9,695 nucleotides of DNA from positions 1 through 9,695 of the forward strand of contig JALOQT010000018.1 of the NCBI GenBank assembly GCA_025453375.1, written 5' to 3'. A program made the translations under genes and the position numbers. This DNA is from Phycisphaerales bacterium (GTDB lineage Bacteria > Planctomycetota > Phycisphaerae > Phycisphaerales > UBA1924). The notes under the pieces are model-generated. The model ran no database searches, was not told the DNA's origin, and saw nothing but the letters and a program-made list of their open reading frames with translations. Below, piece after piece: positions 1 through 7,047 of the stretch. The stretch's first letter is position 1; each line of letters opens with the position of its first letter.

Positions 1-63
1 TTTGGGGGTTGGGGGGGGGGGGGGGGGGGGTGGGGGGGGGGGGGAAAGTGAGATTTTGGGGGG
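1..63. repeat. G-homopolymer / low-complexity tract
   Basis: Twenty consecutive G (11-30), a single T, then thirteen G (32-44), flanked by shorter G runs at 4-8 and 58-63. Such a tract could form a G-quadruplex on the + strand or be a slippage-prone site. It could equally be a sequencing or assembly artefact, especially as it lies at the very edge of the window. No coding function is likely; a polyglycine reading across it has no family support. Confidence 0.9.
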
Positions 64-265
64 TGATTGTCAGAACCGGGCAACGGGCACGCGGCTCGCT
101 GTCGATATTCCCCAAGGCTTGCGCGCGGCTCACAAATCGCGTGGCGAGTCATCCGAATCGGCTTCTGGGACGTAGTAGCGTTCAGAGAAGGTTCGGAAGT
201 TGGGTCAGCCCACGGCGACACCCGCCGCGGACTGACCGGCCGTGACCTGTGAGATTGGAGCCCCC
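64..265 (+). other. clpC upstream region
   Basis: About 200 bp of ordinary mixed-composition sequence between the G-tract and the clpC start. I looked for a sigma70-type -35/-10 pair, a CIRCE-like inverted repeat and a CtsR-like direct heptad, and found none that is convincing. A TTGTCA at 67-72 resembles a -35 box but has no -10 partner at a usable distance. The clpC promoter is therefore not identified here. Confidence 0.5.
257..260 (+). promoter_or_regulatory. Shine-Dalgarno GGAG deciding the clpC start
   Basis: GGAG lies five bases upstream of the ATG at 266. This favours that ATG over the in-frame GTG at 242, which would add eight residues absent from the usual ClpC N-terminus (ClpC proteins typically begin MF-x-RFT). 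Confidence 0.75.
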
Positions 266-2911
266 ATGTTTGAGCGCTTCACCGACCGTGCCCGCAAAGT
301 GATGGCCCTGGCCAACCAGGAAGCCCAGCGGTTCAACCACGAGTACATCGGCACTGAGCACATTCTGCTCGGGCTGGTCAAGGAGGGGTCCGGGGTCGGG
401 GCCAATGTGCTCAAGAACCTGGATGTTGACCTGCGCAAGGTGCGTCTGGAAGTTGAGAAACTGGTCAAGGCCGGTCCGGAGATGGTGACGATGGGTCGCC
501 TGCCGCAGACGCCTCGGGCCAAGAAAGTCATTGAGTACGCCATCGAAGAGGCTCGGAATCTGAATCACAACTATGTCGGGACGGAGCACCTGCTGCTGGG
601 CCTGCTGCGCGAGCACGATGGCGTGGCGGCGCAGGTGCTGATGAACCTGGGCCTGCGGCTTGAGCAGGTTCGCGAAGAGGTGCTCAACCTGCTCGGCGCC
701 GGCAGCCAGAGTGATGATGAGTCATCCGGCTCGTCACCCGCGGCGGGCGGCAGCAAGGAGAAGGACACGCCCAGCGGCTCGTCATCCAGCGGTGGTGGCG
801 GCGGCGAGGCGGGTTCATCGGCGCGTGGCGGCAAGGCCAGCCGCACGCCGGCGCTGGACAGCTTCGGGCGTGACCTGACTGAACTGGCCAAGGAAAGCAG
901 CCTGGACCCGGTGATCGGGCGGGCCAATGAGATTGAGCGTCTGGTGCAGATCCTCTGCCGGCGGACGAAGAACAACCCGGTGCTGCTGGGCGAGGCTGGC
1001 GTGGGCAAGACGGCGATCGTCGAAGGCCTGGCGCAGCGGATCATCAGCGGTGATGTGCCGGACATCCTGACGGATCGGCGATTGATCGTGCTGGACCTGG
1101 CGATGATGGTCGCGGGCACGAAGTATCGCGGGCAGTTTGAGGAGCGGATCAAGGCGGTGATGAATGAGGTCCGCAAGGCCAAGAACGTGATCCTGTTCAT
1201 CGACGAACTGCACACGCTGGTGGGCGCTGGCGGCGCTGAGGGCGCGATCGACGCGAGCAATGTGCTCAAGCCGGCGCTGGCCCGCGGCGAGATTCAGTGC
1301 ATCGGCGCGACGACGTTTGACGAGTATCGCAAGTACATCGAGAAGGACAACGCGCTGGCGCGGCGTTTCCAGCCGATCCCGGTTGATCCGCCGAACAACG
1401 AGCAGTCGATCGAGATCCTCAAGGGTCTTCGTCCGAAGTATGAGGAGCACCACAAGGTGCGAATCACCGATGATGCGATCGTCGCGGCTGTTGAGCTGTC
1501 GGGGCGGTACATCACCGGGCGTGTGCAGCCGGACAAGTCGATCGATGCGATCGACGAGGCTGGTGCGCGGGTTCGGCTCAAGAGCATGACCAAGCCGCCG
1601 AACCTGGCGGATATCGAGGCGGAGATCGAGAAGCTGACCGTCGAGAAGGACGAGGCGGTGCGTGGCGCCGACTATGAGAAGGCGGCCGAGCTGCGCGACA
1701 AGGCCGAGCAGAAGCGCAAGGCCAAGGAACAGTTGCAGCGCGAGTGGCGCGAGCGGGCCGGCGCGACGGCGGGCGTCGTCGATGAGGACGTGATCGGCGA
1801 GGTCATCAGCAAGATGACCGGCGTGCCGCTGAAGCGTCTGAAGAAGGAAGAGGCGCAGCGTCTGCTGGAACTGGAAGTCGAGCTGCACAAGAAGGTTGTG
1901 AGCCAGGACGATGCGATCAAGGCGATCAGCAAGGCGATCCGTCGCAGCCGTGCGGGCTTGAAGGATCCGAAGCGTCCGGCGGGGTCGTTCATCTTCTGCG
2001 GTCCGTCGGGCGTCGGCAAGACGCTGGTGGCCAAGGCGATTGCGGAGTTCATGTTCGGCGATGAGGAAGCGCTCATCACGCTGGACATGAGCGAGTACAT
2101 GGAGAAGCACAACGTCAGCCGCCTGGTTGGCGCACCTCCGGGCTATGTCGGGTATGAGGAGGGCGGGCAGCTGACTGAGCGTGTTCGCCGCCGTCCGTAC
2201 AGCGTGATTCTGCTTGACGAGGTGGAGAAGGCCCACCCGGATGTGTTCAACATGCTGCTGCAGATCATGGAAGAGGGCCGGCTGACTGACAGCTTCGGGC
2301 GCAATGTGGACTTCCGCAACTGCATCGTGATCATGACCAGCAACATCGGTGCTGACTTGATCAAGGGTGGCGGCGGGTTCGGGTTCCAGAAGCGGAGCGA
2401 CAGCACGAACTTTGACAACATCAAGGCTGTGCTGATGAAGGAAGTCGAGCGGTTCTTCCGTCCGGAGTTCATCAACCGGCTGGATGACGTGGTGGTGTTC
2501 CGCCCGCTGACGAAGGACAACCTGATCAACATCGTCGATCTGGAGACGGCCAAGGTGATTCAGCGTGTCGCGCTGCAGGGCGTGAAGCTGGTGCTGGATC
2601 AGAAGGCCAAGGACTTCCTGATCGAGAAGGGCTACAACCCGGACTTCGGCGCACGGCCGCTGCGTCGGGCGGTCGGGCAGTATCTGGAGGACAACCTCAG
2701 CGAGATGCTGCTGGGCGGGAGCATGAAGCCCGGCCAGACGGTGACGGTGACGCGCAAGGCCGACGCGGAAGGGAAGGACGAGGATCACTTGTTCTTCGAC
2801 GTGTCGGGCGAGGCGACGCCGGAGAAGCCGAAGGCGGACGCCAACCCGCCCGCGGCAGCACCTGCTGCCGGCCCGGCGACAGAGCCCCCGGCGGCCACGC
2901 ACAGCACCTGA
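266..2911 (+). CDS. clpC: ATP-dependent Clp protease ATP-binding subunit ClpC
   Basis: Cytosolic Hsp100/AAA+ unfoldase that, in its family, forms a hexamer, threads misfolded or tagged proteins through its pore and feeds them to ClpP. At 881 aa it is slightly longer than typical ClpC (about 810-850 aa). Visible parts: two Clp N-terminal repeats (about 1-145); a Ser/Gly-rich linker (about 146-193); first AAA+ module with Walker A GEAGVGKT (242-249), pore loop KYRG (286-289) and Walker B VILFIDEL (308-315); a UVR-type helical segment in the middle domain (about 453-487), characteristic of ClpC rather than ClpA or ClpB; second module with Walker A GPSGVGKT (579-586), pore loop GYVG (626-629) and Walker B ending LLDE (649-652). 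The short FGF at 705-707 sits where ClpC carries its ClpP-docking tripeptide (VGF in Bacillus subtilis), so ClpP partnership is likely. The C-terminus is a Pro/Ala-rich tail from about 848. Start chosen from GGAG five bases upstream. It is monocistronic, with a terminator shortly after it. Confidence 0.97.
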   Translation: MFERFTDRARKVMALANQEAQRFNHEYIGTEHILLGLVKEGSGVGANVLKNLDVDLRKVRLEVEKLVKAGPEMVTMGRLPQTPRAKKVIEYAIEEARNLNHNYVGTEHLLLGLLREHDGVAAQVLMNLGLRLEQVREEVLNLLGAGSQSDDESSGSSPAAGGSKEKDTPSGSSSSGGGGGEAGSSARGGKASRTPALDSFGRDLTELAKESSLDPVIGRANEIERLVQILCRRTKNNPVLLGEAGVGKTAIVEGLAQRIISGDVPDILTDRRLIVLDLAMMVAGTKYRGQFEERIKAVMNEVRKAKNVILFIDELHTLVGAGGAEGAIDASNVLKPALARGEIQCIGATTFDEYRKYIEKDNALARRFQPIPVDPPNNEQSIEILKGLRPKYEEHHKVRITDDAIVAAVELSGRYITGRVQPDKSIDAIDEAGARVRLKSMTKPPNLADIEAEIEKLTVEKDEAVRGADYEKAAELRDKAEQKRKAKEQLQREWRERAGATAGVVDEDVIGEVISKMTGVPLKRLKKEEAQRLLELEVELHKKVVSQDDAIKAISKAIRRSRAGLKDPKRPAGSFIFCGPSGVGKTLVAKAIAEFMFGDEEALITLDMSEYMEKHNVSRLVGAPPGYVGYEEGGQLTERVRRRPYSVILLDEVEKAHPDVFNMLLQIMEEGRLTDSFGRNVDFRNCIVIMTSNIGADLIKGGGGFGFQKRSDSTNFDNIKAVLMKEVERFFRPEFINRLDDVVVFRPLTKDNLINIVDLETAKVIQRVALQGVKLVLDQKAKDFLIEKGYNPDFGARPLRRAVGQYLEDNLSEMLLGGSMKPGQTVTVTRKADAEGKDEDHLFFDVSGEATPEKPKADANPPAAAPAAGPATEPPAATHST

Positions 2912-2970
2912 ATGGCCGATGAGGCTTCAGGGTTGAGGGCCGAGGTGTGAGTGAAGTGAAGGGTTTTTAT

Positions 2971-3001
2971 CGCCCTGCGAGCATGCTCGTGGGGCGTTTT
3001 T
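2971..3001 (+). terminator. Rho-independent terminator of clpC
   Basis: A hairpin with left arm CGCCCTGCGAGC and right arm GCTCGTGGGGCG (2971-2996) pairs over twelve positions with two G-T wobbles. The innermost pairs must open to form a loop. TTTTT follows at 2997-3001. It begins 60 bases after the clpC stop codon. Confidence 0.85.
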
Positions 3002-3122
3002 CTTATCAGGACGAGTGGGGCGCGGGGGGAGGGCGGTCTTCGGGGCGGGACTTCTTTGCAGTTTGCTGGACGGCGAGCGGTTTGTGAGGTACGCTGACAT
3101 GGTCTGTCGCGCCGATGAGGCT

Positions 3123-3151
3123 GCGCCACGCGCTCTTTGGGGGCGTGGCGC
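3123..3151 (+). other. Stem-loop in the leader region of the first dockerin gene
   Basis: Perfect 9-bp inverted repeat GCGCCACGC (3123-3131) / GCGTGGCGC (3143-3151) with an 11-base loop. No T-run follows, so it is not a classic terminator. It could be part of a structured 5' leader, but it matches no riboswitch class that I recognise, and in GC-rich DNA such a stem may be fortuitous. Confidence 0.45.
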
Positions 3152-3168
3152 GGGCTGGTCGATGCGGG

Positions 3169-3187
3169 GCGGCTTTCTGGAAGCCGC
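3169..3187 (+). other. Second stem-loop in the same leader region
   Basis: Perfect 7-bp inverted repeat GCGGCTT (3169-3175) / AAGCCGC (3181-3187) around a 5-base loop, 17 bases after the preceding stem-loop. The two together suggest a folded RNA or leader upstream of the gene at 3338, but transcription through here is unproven. Confidence 0.4.
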
Positions 3188-3337
3188 AGGCTGGCTTGAA
3201 AGAGTCGGCCCGTTCGGAAGGGGAAGAAGCGGGAATGAACTGTGGCTGTGGCTCGGCGTGATGGCGTTGTGCATCGCGTTGTTGTGCCATGGTCTGCGCG
3301 ATCAATCTCTCACCTCTTTGGACGACGGAGTAATCAC

Positions 3338-4615
3338 ATGAAGACGAAGATGATGGTGTCGGCGTTGGCGTTGGTGGTGTTGGCCGGTGGTGTGGCTTCG
3401 GCCGGGCCGCGTGAGGAGTCGGTGTTTGCCGGTCCGTTCCTGCCGGTGGCGGGCTCGGCGACGCCGAACCCTGCGTTGTCGGTGACGTTCACGGGCAGCG
3501 ATGCGGCCGGTGCGTACACGCCGGTGGCGTTCCGGTTGCTGTTCAATGCTGAGTCGCTCAATGCCGCGACGTTTGCCCAGGAAATTGAGGTGACGATCAC
3601 GCCGCCGACGGGCGCGCCGGTGGTGTTCACGCCGGATGGGTTTGAGTTTGTCACACTGACGGACGAAGGTGGCATCTTCGGGTTCACGGGCGTGCTGGCG
3701 GGTGTGAACCCGATCGGCACGTGGACCGTGTCATTTGAAGAGGGATTTGATGATGCGCCAGCCGGGGCGGATGCGAGCGTGAGCAACGTTCGGATCTCGC
3801 TGTTCGCCGCCGAGCCGTTCACGGCGCCGCTGGCCGGGACGGTCGGCCCGCTGGGTGCCTCGGGCACGACGGAGAACGTGGTGACGGTGCGGTCGACGAC
3901 TACGTCGGCCAGCGAGATCACGTGGGTGCGGATCATCACGACCGAGGCGGTGACCGATGCAGGCACGTCCTATCTGGATGTGGACACCGAAGGCACTGCA
4001 GCTGGTGCACCTGAAACGCTCGGCGCGCTGCAGGACACGTTCATCGGTCTCTATGACGGCAGCACCAGCCTGCTGTTGGCGATCGATGATGACTCGGGCA
4101 CGGGCTTCCGCTCGATGCTGACGTTCGGCAACGAGGCCAACCCGCGGCCGGCGATCGCGCCGGTGCCACCCGCGGCGGCGGCATTCGCCCGTGACGGTTT
4201 CAACGGCCCGCTGCCGGCCGGGACGCACTATCTGGCCGTCTCGACTTTCGAGCCGACGTTCAACCCGGGCTATGCGGCGACGGGCCCGGCCAATCGCACC
4301 GCGGTGGGTGAGCGCGTGATCAACGTGCGGACGACGATGGCGCTGCCGGCGGCGTGCGCAAGCCGCGCGAACGTGGCCGGTGCCAACCAGAGCACAACGC
4401 CCGACGCCACGCTGACGGCCGATGACATCATCGTGTTCCTCGGGTGGTACTTCGGTGCGACAACTGGTGCGCCGGTGGCGGGCAACCCGGCCAGCCCGGC
4501 GAACCTGCTGGCGGATGTCTCCGGGGCGAATCAGAATGCCAGCGCGCCGGATGGCTCGCTGACGGCTGACGACATCATCGTGTTCCTCGGGTTCTACTTC
4601 GCGGGCTGCCCGTGA
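3338..4615 (+). CDS. Secreted GC-type dockerin domain-anchored protein (425 aa)
   Basis: Likely a non-enzymatic exported surface or matrix protein; no catalytic motif is visible. Residues 1-22 form a Sec signal peptide: Lys at positions 2 and 4, a hydrophobic core from Met5, and cleavage expected after VASA. Residues 23-157 look like a jelly-roll resembling the P/Homo-B domain of proprotein convertases, with GTWTVSFEE (127-135) and NVRISL (150-155). Residues 178-333 form a PPC-like beta domain with Asp-rich turns DVDTEGT (214-220) and DDDSGTGFRS (250-259). Residues 340-425 hold a dockerin-like pair of repeats, each centred on LTADDIIVFLG (359-369 and 408-418) and spaced about 49 residues apart, ending AGCP. 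The mature protein has only two cysteines, C340 and C424, bracketing the dockerin and likely to form a disulfide. Start chosen from GGAG seven bases upstream and the signal peptide; an earlier in-frame start at 3242 would bury the signal. Domain names are inferred from sequence style, not from a search. Confidence 0.88.
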   Translation: MKTKMMVSALALVVLAGGVASAGPREESVFAGPFLPVAGSATPNPALSVTFTGSDAAGAYTPVAFRLLFNAESLNAATFAQEIEVTITPPTGAPVVFTPDGFEFVTLTDEGGIFGFTGVLAGVNPIGTWTVSFEEGFDDAPAGADASVSNVRISLFAAEPFTAPLAGTVGPLGASGTTENVVTVRSTTTSASEITWVRIITTEAVTDAGTSYLDVDTEGTAAGAPETLGALQDTFIGLYDGSTSLLLAIDDDSGTGFRSMLTFGNEANPRPAIAPVPPAAAAFARDGFNGPLPAGTHYLAVSTFEPTFNPGYAATGPANRTAVGERVINVRTTMALPAACASRANVAGANQSTTPDATLTADDIIVFLGWYFGATTGAPVAGNPASPANLLADVSGANQNASAPDGSLTADDIIVFLGFYFAGCP

Positions 4616-4616
4616 G
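4560..4616 (+). repeat. 57-bp exact repeat, copy 1
   Basis: The last 56 coding bases (including stop) plus one base of the first dockerin gene are identical to 6779-6835 at the end of its paralogue. It encodes the second dockerin motif and the GCP end. The identity lies within a longer gap-free homologous block (4355-4616 versus 6574-6835). Confidence 0.95.
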
Positions 4617-4625
4617 CGTGCGGGC

Positions 4626-4645
4626 CACGCGGCGTGTGCCGCGTG
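4626..4645 (+). other. Stem-loop after the first dockerin gene
   Basis: Perfect 8-bp stem CACGCGGC (4626-4633) / GCCGCGTG (4638-4645) with a GTGT tetraloop. CGGG (4621-4624) and CCCG (4649-4652) can extend it across a bulge. It stands 10 bases after the stop codon and 31 bases before the main terminator, and may protect the 3' end of the mRNA or assist termination. Confidence 0.55.
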
Positions 4646-4676
4646 TGTCCCGTGCGAACGTGTTGAGTTGATCGTG

Positions 4677-4706
4677 AAACGCCCCGCGCCCGAGCGCGGG
4701 GCGTTT
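4677..4706 (+). terminator. Terminator of the first dockerin gene
   Basis: Perfect 13-bp stem: AAACGCCCCGCGC (4677-4689), loop CCGA, then the exact reverse complement (4694-4706) ending in TTT. The + strand T-run is short (three bases), but the symmetric AAA/TTT ends would let it act in both directions. Confidence 0.8.
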
Positions 4707-4936
4707 GTCCATGGGGCGACAGTGCGCGCAGCGGGGAGTTGACGTCACCCCACCCTGGATGTGAGCAGGGTGAGTTGGGTGATTTCCGCACTTTGTACGG
4801 GCGGATCGGGCGAACTACGGAGGTATTACTGGACGCGCGTGCGAAGCTGGGGAAACTGCCCGGCTCGGCGGAAAGTTCGGGCACCTTTGGGGTTGCGTGA
4901 ATGATTTTGTTGTTGTACCTTGAAGTTGCAGTAAAG

Positions 4937-4964
4937 ATGACTGTGCGGAGTTCTTCTGTATAGA
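4937..4964 (+). promoter_or_regulatory. Candidate promoter of the second dockerin gene
   Basis: ATGACT (4937-4942), 16 bases, then TATAGA (4959-4964) matches sigma70-type boxes at four of six positions each. The -10 overlaps a small perfect inverted repeat CTTCT-GTAT-AGAAG (4953-4966). A competing choice is TTGCGT (4893-4898), 17 bases, TACCTT (4916-4921). Both lie in the AT-richer part of the gap. The choice is uncertain. Confidence 0.25.
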
Positions 4965-5061
4965 AGCGCCTGGATCGTGCGGCCGGTTGTGATGCAAGCG
5001 GTGCCTGCTGATCTGGTGTGGGGCGAGGACGGATCGGGAATGACGGTAAAGGGAGAATGAC

Positions 5062-6834
5062 ATGAAGATGAAGACTGCGTTGTCGTGCGTCGCTTTGGCG
5101 CTGTGTGCTGGTACGGCGATGGCCGCGCCTCAGGAACTGCAGACGTTTGCTGGTCCGTGGGACCTGCTTGCGGATGTGCCAACGCCGGCGACGCCGATCT
5201 CGGTGACGTTCACCGGTCTGACGGACGGCAATCCGTACACCGGCGTGGGTCTGCGTCTGAACTATCAGTTGGTGTCTGTGGCGGCTGGCACGTGGGCCAA
5301 TGACGTGGTCGTGACCATCACGGCGCCGAACGGCGTGCAGGGCTTCTATCGCTCGCCTGTGCAGGGCTTCGACACGCTGCCGAACGTCGGCGGTGACTTC
5401 TCGCTGCTGACTGGCCCGTTCCTGGGTGTCGATCCGGTCGGGACGTGGACGTTCTCGTTTGAGGACGATTTCGAGGATGGCTCGGCTGGCGGTGTTCAGG
5501 CGGTCTTGAGCAACGTGCGCATCGCGCTGCTGACGTCCGACGCGCCGACGAGCTCGATCACGCTGCCCTCGCCCGATGGGCTTGGTGCGTGGTCGACGGC
5601 GACGAGCACGGTCGTGGCCAACCAGGTTCGCTGGTTCCAGTTGGTAGTGCCGAGCGCGATCAACGGCACGGGCCTGGGCAATGCGCTGGACATCGACATG
5701 GTCGGCAGCAACCTGGCGCCGGTCAATGACGCATCGATGGGCATGTGGAACTCGGCCACGGGCGTGTTGACCGCGGCTGATGACAACTTCGGACCGGGTG
5801 AACTGCCGCAGTTCAGCTTCGGCCTCGGGCCTCGCGCCGCCAGCGGTGATGGCCAGCTCTATGCGGGCCAGGACGGCAACGCCCTGGCTGCCGGCACGTA
5901 CTTCATCGGCGTCTCGGGTGGTAATCCGACGGCGTATGGCAACTTCTACAACATCACCGGCGGCGGGGCCAACGCGGGCCCGATCACGATGCGTGTGCGG
6001 AGCTTTGACTCCTTCACGCCGCAGTCGCCGGATCAGGTCTACCCCGATACGGTGACCGTCGGCGTGATCGGCACGTCGACCCCGGGCACCGAGAACGTGC
6101 AGACGCAGACCTACACGACGACGGTGGCCAGCGCCGTCAAGTGGTTCCTCTTCAGCACGCCGGCCGGCACGGAAGCCGATCCGACGTACTACGTCGACAT
6201 CGACACCGAAGGCACGGCCCCGGGTGTGACGGAGACGACCGGCGCAATTCAGGACACTGAAATCGGCGTGTACACGCTGGCTGGCGCCAGTGTTGCCAAT
6301 GACGACGATGACGGCACGGGCTTCCGCTCGGCGCTGTCGTTCGGTGACACGGTGAACATCCGTCCGGCGATCGCGCCGGTCGCGCCGGCTGGCGCGGGCG
6401 TGGCCCGTAACGGCCGCGATGGTGCACTGGCGGCGGGCAGCTACTGGCTGGCAGTCTCGACGTGGGACACCACGTTCGGTGCGGCCAACTGGGCGGTGAG
6501 CTCGACGGCGGCGGCAGCCATGAACGGCGAGCGCGTCGTGAACTTCCGCAGCAACCTGCCGGCAGGCCCGAGCTGCAACAGCCGCGCCAACGTCGCTGGT
6601 CCGAACCAGAGCACGACGCCCGATGCGCAGTTGACGGCTGACGACATCATCGTCTTCCTCGGCTGGTACTTCGGCAACACGACTGGTGCGCCAGTGGCGG
6701 GCAACCCGGCCAGCCCGGCAAACCTGCTGGCGGACGTCTCTGGTGCGAACCAGAACGCCTCGGCCCCGGATGGCCAGTTGACGGCTGACGACATCATCGT
6801 GTTCCTCGGGTTCTACTTCGCGGGCTGCCCGTGA
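5062..6834 (+). CDS. Secreted GC-type dockerin domain-anchored protein, larger paralogue (590 aa)
   Basis: Paralogue of the gene at 3338 with one extra middle domain. Signal peptide 1-22 (two N-terminal Lys, hydrophobic core, AMA before the expected cut). P-domain-like beta-sandwich about 23-157, with GTWTFSFEDD at 127-136, the same position as in the shorter protein, and NVRIAL at 151-156. First PPC-like domain about 180-315, divergent, ending near a MRVR motif. Second PPC-like domain about 340-500 with DIDTEGT (379-385) and DDDDGTGFRS (414-423), clearly closest to the single middle domain of the shorter protein. Dockerin-like region 505-590, 81 of 86 residues identical to the other copy by my count. 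C505 and C589 are the only cysteines of the mature chain and bracket the dockerin. No catalytic residues are recognised, so a structural, adhesive or binding role is inferred. Start supported by GGGAG (5051-5055), six bases upstream, and by the signal peptide. It has its own terminator. The exact ligand or anchor is unknown. Confidence 0.88.
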   Translation: MKMKTALSCVALALCAGTAMAAPQELQTFAGPWDLLADVPTPATPISVTFTGLTDGNPYTGVGLRLNYQLVSVAAGTWANDVVVTITAPNGVQGFYRSPVQGFDTLPNVGGDFSLLTGPFLGVDPVGTWTFSFEDDFEDGSAGGVQAVLSNVRIALLTSDAPTSSITLPSPDGLGAWSTATSTVVANQVRWFQLVVPSAINGTGLGNALDIDMVGSNLAPVNDASMGMWNSATGVLTAADDNFGPGELPQFSFGLGPRAASGDGQLYAGQDGNALAAGTYFIGVSGGNPTAYGNFYNITGGGANAGPITMRVRSFDSFTPQSPDQVYPDTVTVGVIGTSTPGTENVQTQTYTTTVASAVKWFLFSTPAGTEADPTYYVDIDTEGTAPGVTETTGAIQDTEIGVYTLAGASVANDDDDGTGFRSALSFGDTVNIRPAIAPVAPAGAGVARNGRDGALAAGSYWLAVSTWDTTFGAANWAVSSTAAAAMNGERVVNFRSNLPAGPSCNSRANVAGPNQSTTPDAQLTADDIIVFLGWYFGNTTGAPVAGNPASPANLLADVSGANQNASAPDGQLTADDIIVFLGFYFAGCP

Positions 6835-6835
6835 G
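6779..6835 (+). repeat. 57-bp exact repeat, copy 2
   Basis: Identical to 4560-4616. It covers the second dockerin motif, the GCP end, the stop codon and one further base; identity ends directly after that. Confidence 0.95.
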
Positions 6836-6907
6836 TGGGATGGTTTCGCTCGGCCGCGTGCCGGGCGGACCGCCGATGACGTAGTGCTTCCAGCGGCAAT
6901 CTCAATC

Positions 6908-6941
6908 GCCCCGCGCTCCCCCGGTGCGGGGCTTTCTTTTT
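6908..6941 (+). terminator. Rho-independent terminator of the second dockerin gene
   Basis: Stem GCCCCGCGC (6908-6916) / GTGCGGGGC (6924-6932) with one G-T wobble and a seven-base loop, followed by TTTCTTTTT (6933-6941). It begins 73 bases after the stop codon. Its left arm GCCCCGCGC is the same as in the terminator at 4677-4706. Confidence 0.88.
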
Positions 6942-7008
6942 GAACTGCGGGAATGCCCCGAGAGAGATCCGACGACGGTGGTTCTAAACTGGAAAACTCA
7001 GATTCCTG

Positions 7009-7037
7009 TTGACCCAGCAGTTGGGTCAGCCGATAAA
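7009..7037 (+). promoter_or_regulatory. Sigma70-like promoter of the polysaccharide operon
   Basis: TTGACC (7009-7014, five of six to consensus), a 17-base spacer, then GATAAA (7032-7037, four of six). The expected transcription start is about 7044, only four bases before the ATG at 7048. This fits the absence of a Shine-Dalgarno sequence there and suggests a nearly leaderless mRNA. The promoter follows the preceding terminator by about 70 bases. Confidence 0.55.
7010..7028. promoter_or_regulatory. Operator-like inverted repeat inside the promoter
   Basis: Perfect 7-bp inverted repeat TGACCCA (7010-7016) / TGGGTCA (7022-7028) separated by five bases. It overlaps the -35 box and most of the spacer, the classic place for a dimeric repressor or a MerR-type regulator to bind. 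The cognate regulator is not in the window. Confidence 0.5.
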
Positions 7038-7047
7038 CAACATACCG

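Larger units (their letters stand above)
2912..3337 (+). other. Intergenic region clpC / first dockerin gene
   Basis: About 430 bp without a convincing gene. It holds the clpC terminator (2971-3001), two strong GC hairpins (3123-3151 and 3169-3187) and the Shine-Dalgarno GGAG at 3327-3330 serving the gene at 3338. No clear promoter is visible; a TTGTTG at 3279 with TCAATC 17 bases later is too weak to call. An open frame across 3015-3341 has no recognisable protein and no good ribosome binding site. Confidence 0.6.
4616..5061 (+). other. Intergenic region between the two dockerin genes
   Basis: About 445 bp. It contains an 8-bp hairpin (4626-4645), the terminator (4677-4706), a small inverted repeat CACCCTG (4751-4757) / CAGGGTG (4766-4772), a locally AT-richer stretch around 4899-4975 that probably holds the promoter, and the Shine-Dalgarno GGGAG (5051-5055) for the next gene. 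No protein-coding gene is supported. Confidence 0.6.

Noticed and set aside
9..245. Polyglycine open frame through the G-tract
   Set aside because: It is produced by the homopolymer and has no ribosome site or protein family.
242..265. GTG at 242 as clpC start
   Set aside because: The ATG at 266 has GGAG at proper spacing and gives the normal ClpC N-terminus.
815..2902. A 695-residue open frame on the minus strand across clpC
   Set aside because: It lies wholly within a certain gene, is a by-product of GC-rich codon use (Arg/Leu/His-rich translation) and resembles no known family.
3205..3260. Possible cobalamin-type riboswitch from the GGGAAG and GAACTGTGG stretches
   Set aside because: The resemblance is only loose; the conserved B12-box and the surrounding helices are not present.
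3242..3337. Upstream in-frame start for the first dockerin protein
   Set aside because: It would place 32 extra residues before an excellent signal peptide; ATG 3338 has its own Shine-Dalgarno sequence.
3015..3341. A 108-residue open frame upstream of the first dockerin gene
   Set aside because: No ribosome binding site, no recognisable domain, and it overlaps the next gene's start and two hairpins. More likely an untranslated region.
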